Positions 43,473 through 52,441 of a stretch of 64,000 nt of DNA are shown piece after piece. Position 1 is the stretch's first letter. Each line of letters opens with the position of its first letter. This stretch comes from a bacterium (GTDB lineage Bacteria > Armatimonadota > Fimbriimonadia > Fimbriimonadales > Fimbriimonadaceae): NCBI GenBank assembly GCA_027483535.1, contig JAIXUN010000003.1:558001-622000 (forward strand). Direction: 5' to 3'. The notes under the pieces were generated by a model. That model did not search any database and was not told the DNA's origin. It saw only the letters and a program-made list of their open reading frames with translations. Both the position numbers and the translations under genes were made by a program.

Positions 43473-44459
43473 GTGCCACACATCAGTACCCTTCAACTGA
43501 CCTCCGACTACGGTAAGTTCGTGCTCGAACCGCTTGAGCGCGGTTACGGTTCAACTATCGGTAACGCTCTTCGACGAGTTTTGCTCAGCTCCATTCAAGG
43601 CGCTGCCATCGCAGCCCTTCGAATCGACAAGGTCTTCCACGAGTTCGCTCCGATCCCGGGCGTTAAGGAAGACACCACTCAACTCATCCTCAACCTTAAG
43701 GATGTGGCGGTTCAAGTCGAGTCGGATGCTCCGATCGATGAGAAGGTTCTCAAGATCGAAGTCAGCGGACCGGGTCGAATCACCGGCGCAGACATCATCT
43801 GCCCCGAGGGCGTCACCATTGTCAACCCCGAGGTTTACATCGCGACCGTTTCCGATCCCAAGGCATCTTTCTCTATGGAGATGTTCATCAACTGGGGAAC
43901 GGGCTACGTTCTGCCTGAGAAGCAAGATCGCTATAAGGGCGTGATTGGTCTCATCCCCGTCGGCTCTCAGTTCACCCCTATCCGAAAGGTCAACTGGAAC
44001 GTCGAGGCAACCCGTGTTGGAAACCGAACGGACTACGATCGACTGATCCTCGAGATCGAAACCAACGGAACGATCGCCCCGAACGACGCGCTTTCGCAAT
44101 CGGCTCACATTCTGGACAAGTACTTCCGAATGTTCTTCGACCTCGGTGCAGCAGGCTTCCAAGCCACCATCGAAACCGAAGAGCAATCGACGGACGAAAT
44201 CCTGAAGAACGTTCCGGATATCAAGATCGAGGAGCTCGACTTCTCGCAACGAACGTTCAACTGTCTTCGACGAGCAGGCATCCTCAACCTCCGCGCACTC
44301 GCGGTTGTTACTGAGGCTGACCTCACCGCCATTCGCGGTTTCGGTCGCAAGTCGCTTCAAGAGGTCCGAGACAAGCTCAACGAGCACGGTCTGGAACTAA
44401 AGCCTTCTAAGGGCGGCTACCGATCCATCGAATTGCTGGACGACGAGGACGACTTCTAA
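43473..44459 (+). CDS. rpoA: RNA polymerase alpha subunit
   Basis: The 328-residue protein has the N-terminal dimerisation domain (LEPLERGYGSTIGNALRRVLLSSIQGAAI) and, after a linker near residue 235, the C-terminal domain (IEELDFSQRTFNCLRRAGILNLRALAVVTEADLTAIRGFGRKSLQEVRDKL) that binds UP elements. GTG start at 43473 with AGGAGA upstream. Confidence 0.98.
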   Translation: MPHISTLQLTSDYGKFVLEPLERGYGSTIGNALRRVLLSSIQGAAIAALRIDKVFHEFAPIPGVKEDTTQLILNLKDVAVQVESDAPIDEKVLKIEVSGPGRITGADIICPEGVTIVNPEVYIATVSDPKASFSMEMFINWGTGYVLPEKQDRYKGVIGLIPVGSQFTPIRKVNWNVEATRVGNRTDYDRLILEIETNGTIAPNDALSQSAHILDKYFRMFFDLGAAGFQATIETEEQSTDEILKNVPDIKIEELDFSQRTFNCLRRAGILNLRALAVVTEADLTAIRGFGRKSLQEVRDKLNEHGLELKPSKGGYRSIELLDDEDDF

Positions 44460-44488
44460 GGTCGATCGAATTTTAAAAGGAAACCATC

Positions 44489-44938
44489 ATGCGACATAAA
44501 GTTGATCACCGAAAGCTTGGTTTGCCATCCGATCAGCGGATGCACCTGTTGACCAACCTCACTCGACAGTTCGTTCGACACGGCTACGTTCACACCACCT
44601 TTGGCCGAGCGAAGGAACTGCAGCGAATGGCTGAAAAGCTCATCACGCTGACGAAGCACGAGGACGGCCTGGAAGCACGACGAAGAGCTCGACGAGTTCT
44701 CGTCGGACACAGTTCTTCCACCCAAATGTCCAAGAAGGTTCTTGCAGGCAAGACCCCGCTTGAGCAAACTGAGATCAAGGCAAACGCCAGCAAGCTCAAC
44801 GGAGAAGACCTGGTCAAGCACCTGTTTGACAACGTCGGACCTCGCTACGCCACCCGAAACGGCGGCTACACGCGACTCACCAAAACAGGATTCCGCAAGG
44901 GCGATGGCGCTCCTACCGCGGTTCTTGAGCTGGTTTAA
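44489..44938 (+). CDS. rplQ: 50S ribosomal protein L17
   Basis: The 149-residue protein begins MRHKVDHRKLGLPSDQRMHL and has LTNLTRQFVRHGYVHTTFGRAKELQRMAEKLITL and the C-terminal YATRNGGYTRLTKTGFRKGDGAPTAVLELV. Last gene of the ribosomal cluster before the strong terminator. Confidence 0.98.
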   Translation: MRHKVDHRKLGLPSDQRMHLLTNLTRQFVRHGYVHTTFGRAKELQRMAEKLITLTKHEDGLEARRRARRVLVGHSSSTQMSKKVLAGKTPLEQTEIKANASKLNGEDLVKHLFDNVGPRYATRNGGYTRLTKTGFRKGDGAPTAVLELV

Positions 44939-44950
44939 AATTTGAGAGAG

Positions 44951-44995
44951 GTCGAGTTCCCTTCACCAAAACGGTAACGGGAACTCGACTTTTTT
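44951..44995 (+). terminator. Intrinsic terminator after rplQ that abuts the truA start
   Basis: An 11-bp perfect stem (GTCGAGTTCCC 44951-44961 with GGGAACTCGAC 44979-44989) is followed by six Ts at 44990-44995. The ATG of truA is the very next base. Confidence 0.95.
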
Positions 44996-45796
44996 ATGCG
45001 GATCAAACTGACGGTCGCATACGACGGCACTGACTTCAAAGGTTGGGCCGCCAACGCGGGACACAGAACGGTCCAACGAACATTGACAGAAGCTGTTCGC
45101 CGTATCTCGGGCGAGGAAAACGAGATCGTAGGAGCCAGTCGAACCGACAGTGGCGCCCATGCGAAAGCGGCAGTTTGCCACTTTGATACGCACAGGCCCA
45201 TTCCGGTTGAAAATTGGCCCCGAGCCCTCAATCAGGTGCTCCCAAAGGATCTTGCCGTGATACGTTCACAGCAGATGCCAGACGACTTCAACAGTCGCTT
45301 TTGGGCGCTGGATCGACACTATCGGTATCGAATCCTGGTTGGGGCAAGAGACCCGCATCGCGAAAGATTCGCCTACTTCCACGGAAGACCGGTTGATCTA
45401 GAAGCCATGCAAGACGCCGCCTCGCGGCTGAGAGGGACTCACGATTTCAGTGCGTACACGGAGGAGGTCGATCTCAACGTCACAAACACGATGAGGACGC
45501 TCTTTGATTTCCAAGTACGCCAGGTTCGAGATGAGGTGTGGGTGGACGTTGTCGGCACCGCTTTTCTTCGAGGCATGATGCGAAGAATGGCGGGCGTGGT
45601 TCTAGAAGTAGGCCGCGGTTACCGACCCGTCGTAGAGGTCAGCAGACTCCTGGATAGCCAGGAGCGGAATCAACTTCAGTGGCCGGTTGTGCTTCCAGCA
45701 CGCGGTCTCTGTCTCATGCGCGTGCGCTACGGCCGACATCCGAAAGACTTTCGGAAAGATGGCTTCGAAGCATATGCGGATCAGACCGCCGACTGA
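44996..45796 (+). CDS. truA: tRNA pseudouridine(38-40) synthase
   Basis: The 266-residue protein begins MRIKLTVAYDGTDFKGWA, has the catalytic Asp in VGASRTDSGAHA, and then LPKDLAVIRSQQMPDDFNSRFWALDRHYRYRI, GTHDFSAY and FLRGMMRRMAG. It modifies positions 38-40 of tRNAs. The start codon follows directly the T-tract of the rplQ terminator and has no ribosome site of its own except inside the hairpin. Confidence 0.96.
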   Translation: MRIKLTVAYDGTDFKGWAANAGHRTVQRTLTEAVRRISGEENEIVGASRTDSGAHAKAAVCHFDTHRPIPVENWPRALNQVLPKDLAVIRSQQMPDDFNSRFWALDRHYRYRILVGARDPHRERFAYFHGRPVDLEAMQDAASRLRGTHDFSAYTEEVDLNVTNTMRTLFDFQVRQVRDEVWVDVVGTAFLRGMMRRMAGVVLEVGRGYRPVVEVSRLLDSQERNQLQWPVVLPARGLCLMRVRYGRHPKDFRKDGFEAYADQTAD

Positions 45797-45890
45797 TAAC
45801 GATTTTTCTGCCCACCTTGCCAATTAACTTTGGTGCCTCCGAACAGCCGATAACGAACGCTTTACAAAACGGAAATACGGAGACAACCAA

Positions 45891-46334
45891 ATGAACAGAA
45901 CCTATACGAACAAGGCGGGAAGCGTTGAGCGGAAGTGGTACGTCGTCGACGCAGCCGGTATCCCGGTCGGTCGACTTGCAGGCCAAGTCGCTCAAATTCT
46001 GCGCGGTAAGAACAAGCCCACCTTTGAATACAACCAAGACTGTGGCGACTTCGTGATCATCATCAACGCAGACAAGGCTGTCCTTACGGGCAACAAGCGC
46101 GACGAGTTGATCTACTGGCACACCGGATGGCCCGGCGGACTTCGAAACGTCTCGCGCGGCGACCTTCTTGAGAACGATCCGGTTAAGCTCGTGAGCAAGG
46201 CTGTTTGGGGAATGTGCCCCAAGACCAAACTCGGAAAGGCACTCTTCAAGAAACTGAAGGTGTACGCCGGGTCGGAGCATCCGCACGAGGCACAAAACCC
46301 AATCGCCTACAACGTCAAGAAGGAGGGCAAGTAA
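45891..46334 (+). CDS. rplM: 50S ribosomal protein L13
   Basis: The 147-residue protein matches L13: [64 protein letters not shown] and [39 protein letters not shown] precedes the ATG. It is followed 3 bases later by rpsI, the standard pair. Confidence 0.98.
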   Translation: MNRTYTNKAGSVERKWYVVDAAGIPVGRLAGQVAQILRGKNKPTFEYNQDCGDFVIIINADKAVLTGNKRDELIYWHTGWPGGLRNVSRGDLLENDPVKLVSKAVWGMCPKTKLGKALFKKLKVYAGSEHPHEAQNPIAYNVKKEGK

Positions 46335-46337
46335 CGC

Positions 46338-46730
46338 ATGGCTAACAATCAGAACTATGGAACCGGTCGGCGCAAGAGCGCCATCGCACGCGTCTGGCTG
46401 AAGCCAGGCGAGGGCAATATCGTCATCAACGGTCGAGAATTCAAGCAGTATCTCGGTCGACCGATCCTTGAGATCGTGGTCAAGAGCCCGCTCGTCCACA
46501 TGGGCCTCGAAGCCAAGTATGACGTCTGGTGCACCACCAAGGGTGGCGGAATCAGCGGTCAAGCCGGTGCTATCAAGCTCGGCATCGCTCGCGCTCTTCT
46601 GGCAGTTGACGAAGAGTTCAAGAAAGAACTTCGATCCGGTGGATTCCTCACGCGGGACAGCCGAGTGAAGGAACGTAAGAAGTACGGTCGCAAGAAAGCT
46701 CGACGTGGCTTCCAGTTCGTTAAGCGCTGA
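46338..46730 (+). CDS. rpsI: 30S ribosomal protein S9
   Basis: The 130-residue protein matches S9: [55 protein letters not shown] and the C-terminal [23 protein letters not shown] whose last Lys-Arg contacts P-site tRNA. Coupled to rplM and followed by a terminator. Confidence 0.98.
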   Translation: MANNQNYGTGRRKSAIARVWLKPGEGNIVINGREFKQYLGRPILEIVVKSPLVHMGLEAKYDVWCTTKGGGISGQAGAIKLGIARALLAVDEEFKKELRSGGFLTRDSRVKERKKYGRKKARRGFQFVKR

Positions 46731-46764
46731 GAATTCGCGTCCGAGACGGTTTGTCTCCGTCGAA

Positions 46765-46796
46765 GCCTCATCCCGAAATTCGGGGTGGGGCTTTTG
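46765..46796 (+). terminator. Rho-independent terminator after rpsI
   Basis: GCCTCATCCCG pairs with CGGGGTGGGGC (three G-T wobbles) around a short AAATT loop and is followed by TTTTG. It starts 34 bases after the rpsI stop. Confidence 0.85.
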
Positions 46797-46911
46797 TCGT
46801 TTTGGTAAAGCCAAAGCTGGGATTTGTTAAGTTCTGCAAAACGTGGGTAGGCGGATAGTCCTAGAGCGCGTAAAGGGCGGCGTCTAACTTCGTCTTAATG
46901 TTTGAACAACA

Positions 46912-47490
46912 ATGATGACAACGCTAACTGCCGCCGCTGCGATGATGCTCACCGGAGCCCAACCGCAAGAGATTCGACCCACCATCGCCATCCTTCCAAC
47001 CATGAATGCCTCCGGAGAGCGATGGCAAGAACTGAAAGACAAGCAGTGCGCCAAGGTCGATTCCTACCTGGAGAAGGAGTTCTCCGGCCGAGGCTTCACC
47101 ATTGTCCCCCGCAAAGAAATTGAAGCCAGCATTGCGAAGCTGAAGCTGGACTTTATGGACGAAGAGGATCATAAGAAGGCGAACTTCTATCAAGTAGCTG
47201 AGGAAGTGAAGGCCGACTACGTCTTCTTCCCCCTGATCACTAGCACCGAGCAAGGTTATCAAGATCGCGATGCCTATCGGGACCGCGAAGGTCGATGTGA
47301 TGTGAAAGTCTGGTTCCTTAAAGTTTCAAACAAAGAGACCATTCTCGCCTCCAGAAACTTTGCGGGGCGATCCGGTGGCCTCCGCATCACGCTCAAGCCG
47401 AGCGACCGACAAATTCAAGCTGCCGAAAATGCGGTTCGAGATTCGCTGGAAGAAGGGATGAAGCTCTACAAGAGATTTGCGACGAAGTAA
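46912..47490 (+). CDS. Exported protein of unknown function
   Basis: The 192-residue protein has a signal-like N-terminus (TLTAAAAMMLTGAQPQ) and a core that starts PTIAILPTMNASGERWQ, followed by VDSYLEKEFSGRGFTIVPRKEIEASI, DYVFFPLI and a C-terminal helix. The IAILP strand followed by a helix recalls FlgO/CsgG-like periplasmic proteins, but I would not assign it. ATG 46912 is used; 46915 is an equal alternative. Confidence 0.68.
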   Translation: MMTTLTAAAAMMLTGAQPQEIRPTIAILPTMNASGERWQELKDKQCAKVDSYLEKEFSGRGFTIVPRKEIEASIAKLKLDFMDEEDHKKANFYQVAEEVKADYVFFPLITSTEQGYQDRDAYRDREGRCDVKVWFLKVSNKETILASRNFAGRSGGLRITLKPSDRQIQAAENAVRDSLEEGMKLYKRFATK

Positions 47491-47537
47491 GTCGACCATC
47501 TCATATCGAAGAAGCCCATGGATTAGGGAAACAATAA

Positions 47538-47572
47538 GCGGCCTCACTGCGTTGAACGCAGTGATGAGCCGC
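47538..47572 (+). promoter_or_regulatory. Hairpin enclosing a start codon
   Basis: GCGGC plus TCACTGCG (47538-47551) pairs with CGCAGTGA plus GCCGC (47557-47572) around a TTGAA loop, with a small internal bulge. The ATG at 47564 of the next gene lies in the 3' arm, and a TTCCTTTTT run follows. It could be a terminator for the preceding gene, a translational block for the next, or both. Confidence 0.5.
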
Positions 47573-48265
47573 TTGCTTCCTTTTTCGCTACTCGCCGGCA
47601 TGATTCTCTGCGGAATGGCGCAGGCTCAGTTTGTATGGCCAAAACCGGAGTACAACAAACCCGAGCCGGGTGTGTACCAGGAAGACCCGTTCATCATCGA
47701 ATACCGGAAGAAGTTCTTCGCCGTCTTCCGGGGAGACGTCAAGACCTTCCAAGCGGCGGTCAAAGAGATTGACGCGATGGTCGAGAAGAACCCCAAAGAT
47801 GCCCGGGCCCTGGTTTGGAAAGGGAACGGACAAACGGTTCAAGCGGGCGTCCTCCTCACCCAAGGAAAGCTGAAAGAGAGCCTGGATCTCCTGGAATCGT
47901 CTCGCAAGCTCATGGATCGAGCCGTATCTCTAAAGCCTGCCGACCCAAACATATACATGATGCGAGCCGCCACGCTTTTCATTCAGCACCAGTACTGGAA
48001 GCGAGAAGACCTGCCGAACACGGTCTACGAGCAGCTCCGAGACGACTGCCTTCGATTCATCAAGTTCATCGGTCCGGAGCGGATGAAGAAGGTTTCTATC
48101 CACGTCCGTGGTGAGGCGTACGGAGAACTCGGGATTGCCTATGCGGCTTTAGGCGACAAGGATAAGGCGGTTGAAACCTTTGAAACACTTCGACGGTTGA
48201 ATCCTGATACCGACTATGCAAAACGAGCCGGGCGAGAGATCGATAAACTCAAACAAGCGCAATAG
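47564..48265 (+). CDS. Exported TPR-like protein of unknown function
   Basis: The 233-residue protein has a signal peptide (SRLLPFSLLAGMILCGMAQAQ). Helical repeats of TPR type follow: FQAAVKEIDAMVEKNPKDARALVWKGNGQ, SRKLMDRAVSLKPADPNIYMMRAATL and GELGIAYAALGDKDKAVETFETLRRLNPD. It is probably a periplasmic scaffold. ATG 47564 is chosen because it starts the signal peptide; upstream in-frame codons would add 29 residues running back into the preceding gene. Confidence 0.75.
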   Translation: MSRLLPFSLLAGMILCGMAQAQFVWPKPEYNKPEPGVYQEDPFIIEYRKKFFAVFRGDVKTFQAAVKEIDAMVEKNPKDARALVWKGNGQTVQAGVLLTQGKLKESLDLLESSRKLMDRAVSLKPADPNIYMMRAATLFIQHQYWKREDLPNTVYEQLRDDCLRFIKFIGPERMKKVSIHVRGEAYGELGIAYAALGDKDKAVETFETLRRLNPDTDYAKRAGREIDKLKQAQ

Positions 48266-48291
48266 TTTGTTTGTGGCAATGCTCGGCAAGT

Positions 48292-48370
48292 AGGCGCCAG
48301 AACCTGCCAACATTAACAGGACTCGACTACTCCATTGGGGAGTGGTTGGTAGCCTTGTAACACGGCGCCT
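48292..48370 (+). promoter_or_regulatory. Structured leader of the MFS gene
   Basis: AGGCGCC (48292-48298) can pair with GGCGCCT (48364-48370), enclosing two smaller hairpins, CCTG/CAGG and CTACTCC/GGAGTGG, in a three-way-junction-like arrangement. It ends about 20 bases before the TTG start of the transporter gene, with GGTAGGGGGA between. No known riboswitch consensus fits. Confidence 0.35.
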
Positions 48371-48390
48371 GAGTCTAGGTAGGGGGACGC

Positions 48391-49695
48391 TTGGAGTTCG
48401 GATCGAAAGCACAATCGGCAGATCGATCTCTTTGGCGGTCCAAACACGTTCTGCCGTTACTGGTCATCGCACTCTGTGCGGAAATTGGCTACGCGACGCT
48501 CAATCTTTCGACCATGCCCGTTTATCTCCGGGATGAGCGGAACTTTGGCGAAGCCGCAAGTGGCCTCGTTCTCACCTCTTTCCTCCTTTCGGAAGCGATT
48601 TTCAAGAGTCCGATGGGAACGCTTTGCGACCGTTATGGGGCGCGCCTCTTCATTGTTCTCGGCCCGCTCATCAGTGTCCTCAGCGGCATCCTCAGCTTGG
48701 TTGTTCCCAAGCAAGACGGTTCTGTTACGGAAAGTCTGGTGTTCATCGGTCTTCGAGTTTTTGATGGTATTGGCATCGCCATGCTTTGGCCCGCTGCCTT
48801 TGCCGAGATCAACCGTGTGGTGAAGGATGGTCAGAGGCAGCAAGCCATGTCCCTCATGAACTTCTGCTACCTTCTCGGCATCGCGCTCGCCTTCCCGTTG
48901 GGAGGCATCGTGAACGACGTCACGGGCAAGAAGTCGGCCGGAATCGCTCTTGCCGCTGCGTTCCTCGGGCTCGCGGGCCTACTCGCAATTCGCTTCGTGC
49001 CAAAAGGAACCGCCCACATTGAGCGTGAAGAACATGAAGAGCACACGACCACGGTGGCGGGTTTCCTGCAATCACTCAGAAGCATTCCTTCCTATCTCAT
49101 CCTCGCGGTCGTCACTTTCATTGGCATTGGTTTGCCCACCTACACCTTCAAGTTCTTTCCCGCCGATGAGTTCAAACTCTCCGAGACGCAGATCGGAGCC
49201 TTGGTTTTCCCGGCGGCAATCGCCATGGCGGCCCTGAATCTTCCCATGAGCCACCTGGCATCCAAGATGGGCAGAGCGCGGAGCGTTCACCTAGGACTGC
49301 TTCTATGTGCGGTTGGCATGTGGCTTGTCGGAGCAGGAATGTTTGCACCGGCCATGCGAAATCCCTGGATTTTGGCGATCGGTGGGGTCCCGGTAGGGCT
49401 CGGCTTTCTTCTCGCGATCCCAAGCTGGCTAGCCTCGGTCAGCGAGTTGGATACGACACGCCGAGCCGGAAATCTGGGCGCGATCATGACCGCTCAAGGT
49501 CTTGGTGCCATCATCGGAGCACCCCTTGGCCTGGCGATGTACGAAAAACTGGCCCCGATCGGCGAAACCATTCGCGTCGGAGAAACTACCCTCGGCCCGT
49601 CATTCGGAAGGTATTCGCCGTTCGTTGCAACAGCCGTCTGCGTCACCATTGCGTTTCTGCTCAGTTTGCGCATTTTGAAGTCAGAACCCCGATAG
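48391..49695 (+). CDS. MFS transporter
   Basis: The 434-residue protein has about 12 membrane helices and the MFS loop motif GTLCDRYGARLFIVLG between helices 2 and 3 at about residues 88-103. A hydrophilic His/Glu-rich loop (ERVP..HIEREEHEEHTT-like, near 205-215) separates the two halves. The second half has GRARSVHLG. Probably a drug or small-molecule exporter; substrate unknown. TTG start with AGGGGGA upstream. Confidence 0.9.
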   Translation: MEFGSKAQSADRSLWRSKHVLPLLVIALCAEIGYATLNLSTMPVYLRDERNFGEAASGLVLTSFLLSEAIFKSPMGTLCDRYGARLFIVLGPLISVLSGILSLVVPKQDGSVTESLVFIGLRVFDGIGIAMLWPAAFAEINRVVKDGQRQQAMSLMNFCYLLGIALAFPLGGIVNDVTGKKSAGIALAAAFLGLAGLLAIRFVPKGTAHIEREEHEEHTTTVAGFLQSLRSIPSYLILAVVTFIGIGLPTYTFKFFPADEFKLSETQIGALVFPAAIAMAALNLPMSHLASKMGRARSVHLGLLLCAVGMWLVGAGMFAPAMRNPWILAIGGVPVGLGFLLAIPSWLASVSELDTTRRAGNLGAIMTAQGLGAIIGAPLGLAMYEKLAPIGETIRVGETTLGPSFGRYSPFVATAVCVTIAFLLSLRILKSEPR

Positions 49696-49802
49696 TCGAG
49701 CGCTCATGTTGGTTCTAACTGTCCTGTTTTCCATCTACCTGGATCAGCGATTAGGCTGGTTTTAAAGGTTTCTTTATCTCAGGCTCGGTAAGATTGAGGA
49801 GT

Positions 49803-50813
49803 ATGGCTACCCGCATCGGCATCAACGGTTTTGGCCGAATCGGACGGTTATCGTTGCGCGCAATTCTTGAGCGCCACTCCGACACTATTGAAGTGGTCGC
49901 AGTCAACGATCTAACCGAAACGAAAACCAACGCTCATCTCTTCAAGCACGACTCGACTTACGGCGACTTCAAGGGCGAAGTTGGTTTCGATACCGACGAG
50001 ATTCATGTCAACGGTAAAGCGATCAAGGTCTTCGCCGAGCGCGAGCCGGGCAATATTCCTTGGGACTCCATGGGAGTCGACATCGTTATTGAATCCACCG
50101 GATTCTTCACCGATGCCACCAAGGCCGTTGCTCACCGCAACCACGGCGTTAAGAAGGTCATCATCTCGGCTCCGGCTAAGAACGAGGATCTCACCGTTGT
50201 TCTGGGCGTGAACCACGAGGTTTACGATGCTTCCAAGCACCACGTGATCTCCAACGCAAGCTGCACCACCAATGGTCTTGCTCCGGTTGCAAAGGTTCTG
50301 CACGAGCGCTTTGGCATCGATAAGGGCCTTCTCACCACGGTCCACGCGTTCACCAACAGCCAAAAGACGCAAGACACCGCTGCGAAAGATCTTCGAGACG
50401 CGCGAGCCGCTTCTCAGAACATCGTCCCCAGCAGCACGGGTGCAGCAAAGGCTGTCGGCTTGGTCATTCCGGAGCTTCAAGGCAAGTTCACGGGCATGGC
50501 TTTCCGCGTGCCTACTCCCACCGTCTCGGTTGTCGACTTCACCGCCGTTCTAAACAAGGAAGCGAGCGTTGCTGAAATCAACGCCGCGATGAAGGAGTAC
50601 GCCGAGGGTGCGATGAAGGGCATCCTTCGATACACCGAGGAAGAGTTGGTTTCCACCGACCTTCGCGGCGACACGCACAGCTCGATCTTCTCTGCGGTCG
50701 ATACCATCACCATTGGCAACATGGCCAAGGTGGTCTCTTGGTACGACAACGAGTGGGGCTATAGCTGCCGAATCTCGGACATCGTAGACTTCGTGATCGC
50801 GCAAGGTCTGTAA
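49803..50813 (+). CDS. gap: Glyceraldehyde-3-phosphate dehydrogenase
   Basis: The 336-residue protein starts ATRIGINGFGRIGRLSLRAIL, has the catalytic cysteine in SNASCTTNGLAPV near residue 153, TTVHAFTNSQ and the C-terminal SWYDNEWGYSCRISD. It is the NAD-dependent glycolytic enzyme. The ATG at 49803 fits homology; the GAGGAG just before it ends only one base away, so ribosome binding probably uses GGTAAG further up. Own terminator downstream. Confidence 0.97.
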   Translation: MATRIGINGFGRIGRLSLRAILERHSDTIEVVAVNDLTETKTNAHLFKHDSTYGDFKGEVGFDTDEIHVNGKAIKVFAEREPGNIPWDSMGVDIVIESTGFFTDATKAVAHRNHGVKKVIISAPAKNEDLTVVLGVNHEVYDASKHHVISNASCTTNGLAPVAKVLHERFGIDKGLLTTVHAFTNSQKTQDTAAKDLRDARAASQNIVPSSTGAAKAVGLVIPELQGKFTGMAFRVPTPTVSVVDFTAVLNKEASVAEINAAMKEYAEGAMKGILRYTEEELVSTDLRGDTHSSIFSAVDTITIGNMAKVVSWYDNEWGYSCRISDIVDFVIAQGL

Positions 50814-50850
50814 GGTTCATTCGCCCAGGCGAGAACCGCGGCATAAAAGA

Positions 50851-50884
50851 AGCGGGTACCTCTTTCGAGGAACCCGCTTTTGTT
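50851..50884 (+). terminator. Rho-independent terminator after gap
   Basis: AGCGGGT.CCTC pairs with GAGG.ACCCGCT around a TTTC loop (50851-50878) and is followed by TTTTGTT, about 37 bases after the gap stop. Confidence 0.9.
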
Positions 50885-51314
50885 ATTTCAACGTAATGGA
50901 ATGTTGGAGCAAAACCCCGGGTCCGCGTGGCACCGCGGAACCCGGATGAATGCATTTCAGGGTAAGGCCTCTCCTTTTCGATCAGCCATTTGGTGAGACT
51001 ATCGAAGCCCGTGCCATGTTCGGGGGGAGGGTCCTTAGTCCCACCAATTCCCGGCACGCTTGCCGGCATGGGCGGATACGATGGGTTGCAGTTCTAAGAC
51101 GAGTCCGTGTCGAATCTGGGGTAGTCGAGAAAAGACATTGATGGCCGGGACCATGAATAGCCTTCGTTTGACCGAAGAGTCGGCCTGGGAACCGACGCCA
51201 CACTCTCTAAAGGTGAAACCTGACCGATTCAGCAATCCCTTCAAAATCCATGAAGAGCAATGTAGCGCATAAAACTTCGCTTGAGAAAGAAGTCCTGTGA
51301 TATATTTCGATGTA
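50885..51314. other. Intergenic region ahead of the DUF262-HEPN pair
   Basis: No gene is supported. A strong GC-rich hairpin, CCGGGT-CCGCG with CGCGG-A-ACCCGG, occupies 50917-50945. Beyond about 51180 the sequence becomes AT-rich, marking the probable left edge of the acquired segment. I found no flanking repeat or att-like site. Confidence 0.5.
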
Positions 51315-52436
51315 ATGGATCCGAACGAGTATCTTGAAGACATTGAACAAGCTGCTGATCTTGATGTCGCCGATGAGCCTCAACCCTTTGAGTTTTGGAA
51401 AGACAAGCAACGTGATCTTGTTGTCAGTACGGTAGATTACAGTTTGCAAAGTCTTTCAGACTTGGTGTTAAGTAAAACTGTTGACCTCAAACCAGAGTAT
51501 CAGCGCCGTGATCGCTGGGATGAGGTGAAGCAATCAAAACTGATTGAGTCCTTCCTTATAAACGTTCCGATCCCCCCGGTGTTCTTCAATGAGGATGATT
51601 TCGGGCAGTATTCCGTTATCGACGGCAAACAGAGGCTCACAGCTATTCACGAATTTTTGCGCGGTCGTTTAAAGTTAACTGGCCTGGAAATATTCGGCGA
51701 GCTGAATGGTAAGTCTTTTGATTCACTGCCGGGGCCATTCCAGAACGTCATAAAGTCTCGACCTACACTTCGAGTAATAATCATATTGAAGCAGTCCGAT
51801 CCCAATATCAAGATAGAAGTCTTTCAACGCCTAAATACAGGAGGCGTGAAGTGTAATCCTCAGGAAATAAGAAATAGCGCGTTTACTGGAAACTTAAACA
51901 ATATGATTCTTAAAGAGTCAGAATCAAAACTGTTTCATGAGCTGTTGCGAATAAAGAGAAAAGATAAGTCGAAAATTTATCAAGAAATGCGTGACGCGGA
52001 ACTTTTGCTAAGATTTCTCACGTTTCGGAACACGTGGAGCAATTTCCAAGGGGGGATTAAAAAGTCCATGGACACGTTCGCGTCAAGCCATCGCCATCTT
52101 GATATCAACGATGTCGAACGTCTACGAGAAGAGTTTGAACGAACACTTCTTGTCGTGAAGGCCTGCTTTGGTCCTTATGCCTTCAGACGATGGCAACCTG
52201 AAAAAAATGCCTGGAGGAGCCCAGTTCTCGCGTCCTTATATGATGCAGAAATGTTCGCTTGCTACGGCCTGACGCAGACGGATGTCGAGGGTAAATCCGA
52301 TGCGATGCTTTTAGGAATAAAAAACCTCTGTGCTGATCCGAGTTTCCGAAAGGCCATTGACTCAGCAACGAACACGCCATCGTACTTCAAGGAACGCATC
52401 CGTATGGTCCGTGACATGGTGCGATCGAATCTCTAA
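51315..52436 (+). CDS. DUF262 (GmrSD N-terminal / ParB-like) domain protein
   Basis: The 373-residue protein has the DUF262 fold: SLSDLVLSKTVDLKPEYQRRDRWDEVKQSKLIESFLINVPIPPVFF, then the nucleotide-site motif YSVIDGKQRLTAIHEFL (DGQQR-like), and the conserved IEVFQRLNTGGVKCNPQEIRNSAF. Relatives are the GTPase-like half of type IV restriction enzyme GmrSD and Ssp-type defence proteins. The nuclease half of GmrD is not fused; instead a HEPN gene follows 5 bases downstream. ATG 51315 chosen; GTG 51297 would add six residues. AT-rich codon use unlike the neighbours. Confidence 0.88.
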   Translation: MDPNEYLEDIEQAADLDVADEPQPFEFWKDKQRDLVVSTVDYSLQSLSDLVLSKTVDLKPEYQRRDRWDEVKQSKLIESFLINVPIPPVFFNEDDFGQYSVIDGKQRLTAIHEFLRGRLKLTGLEIFGELNGKSFDSLPGPFQNVIKSRPTLRVIIILKQSDPNIKIEVFQRLNTGGVKCNPQEIRNSAFTGNLNNMILKESESKLFHELLRIKRKDKSKIYQEMRDAELLLRFLTFRNTWSNFQGGIKKSMDTFASSHRHLDINDVERLREEFERTLLVVKACFGPYAFRRWQPEKNAWRSPVLASLYDAEMFACYGLTQTDVEGKSDAMLLGIKNLCADPSFRKAIDSATNTPSYFKERIRMVRDMVRSNL

Positions 52437-52441
52437 TCACG

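Noticed and set aside
42519-43496. 325-residue open frame on the minus strand opposite rpsM and rpsK
   Set aside because: It is a shadow frame; the plus-strand ribosomal proteins are certain and the product is Arg/Ser/Leu-rich with no fold pattern.
45714-46814. 366-residue minus-strand frame opposite rplM and rpsI
   Set aside because: It lies wholly opposite two certain ribosomal protein genes and has no recognisable domain.
48320-48375. Resemblance to the yybP-ykoY manganese riboswitch (GGGGAGT)
   Set aside because: The other conserved blocks of that motif are missing and it would run into the coding region.
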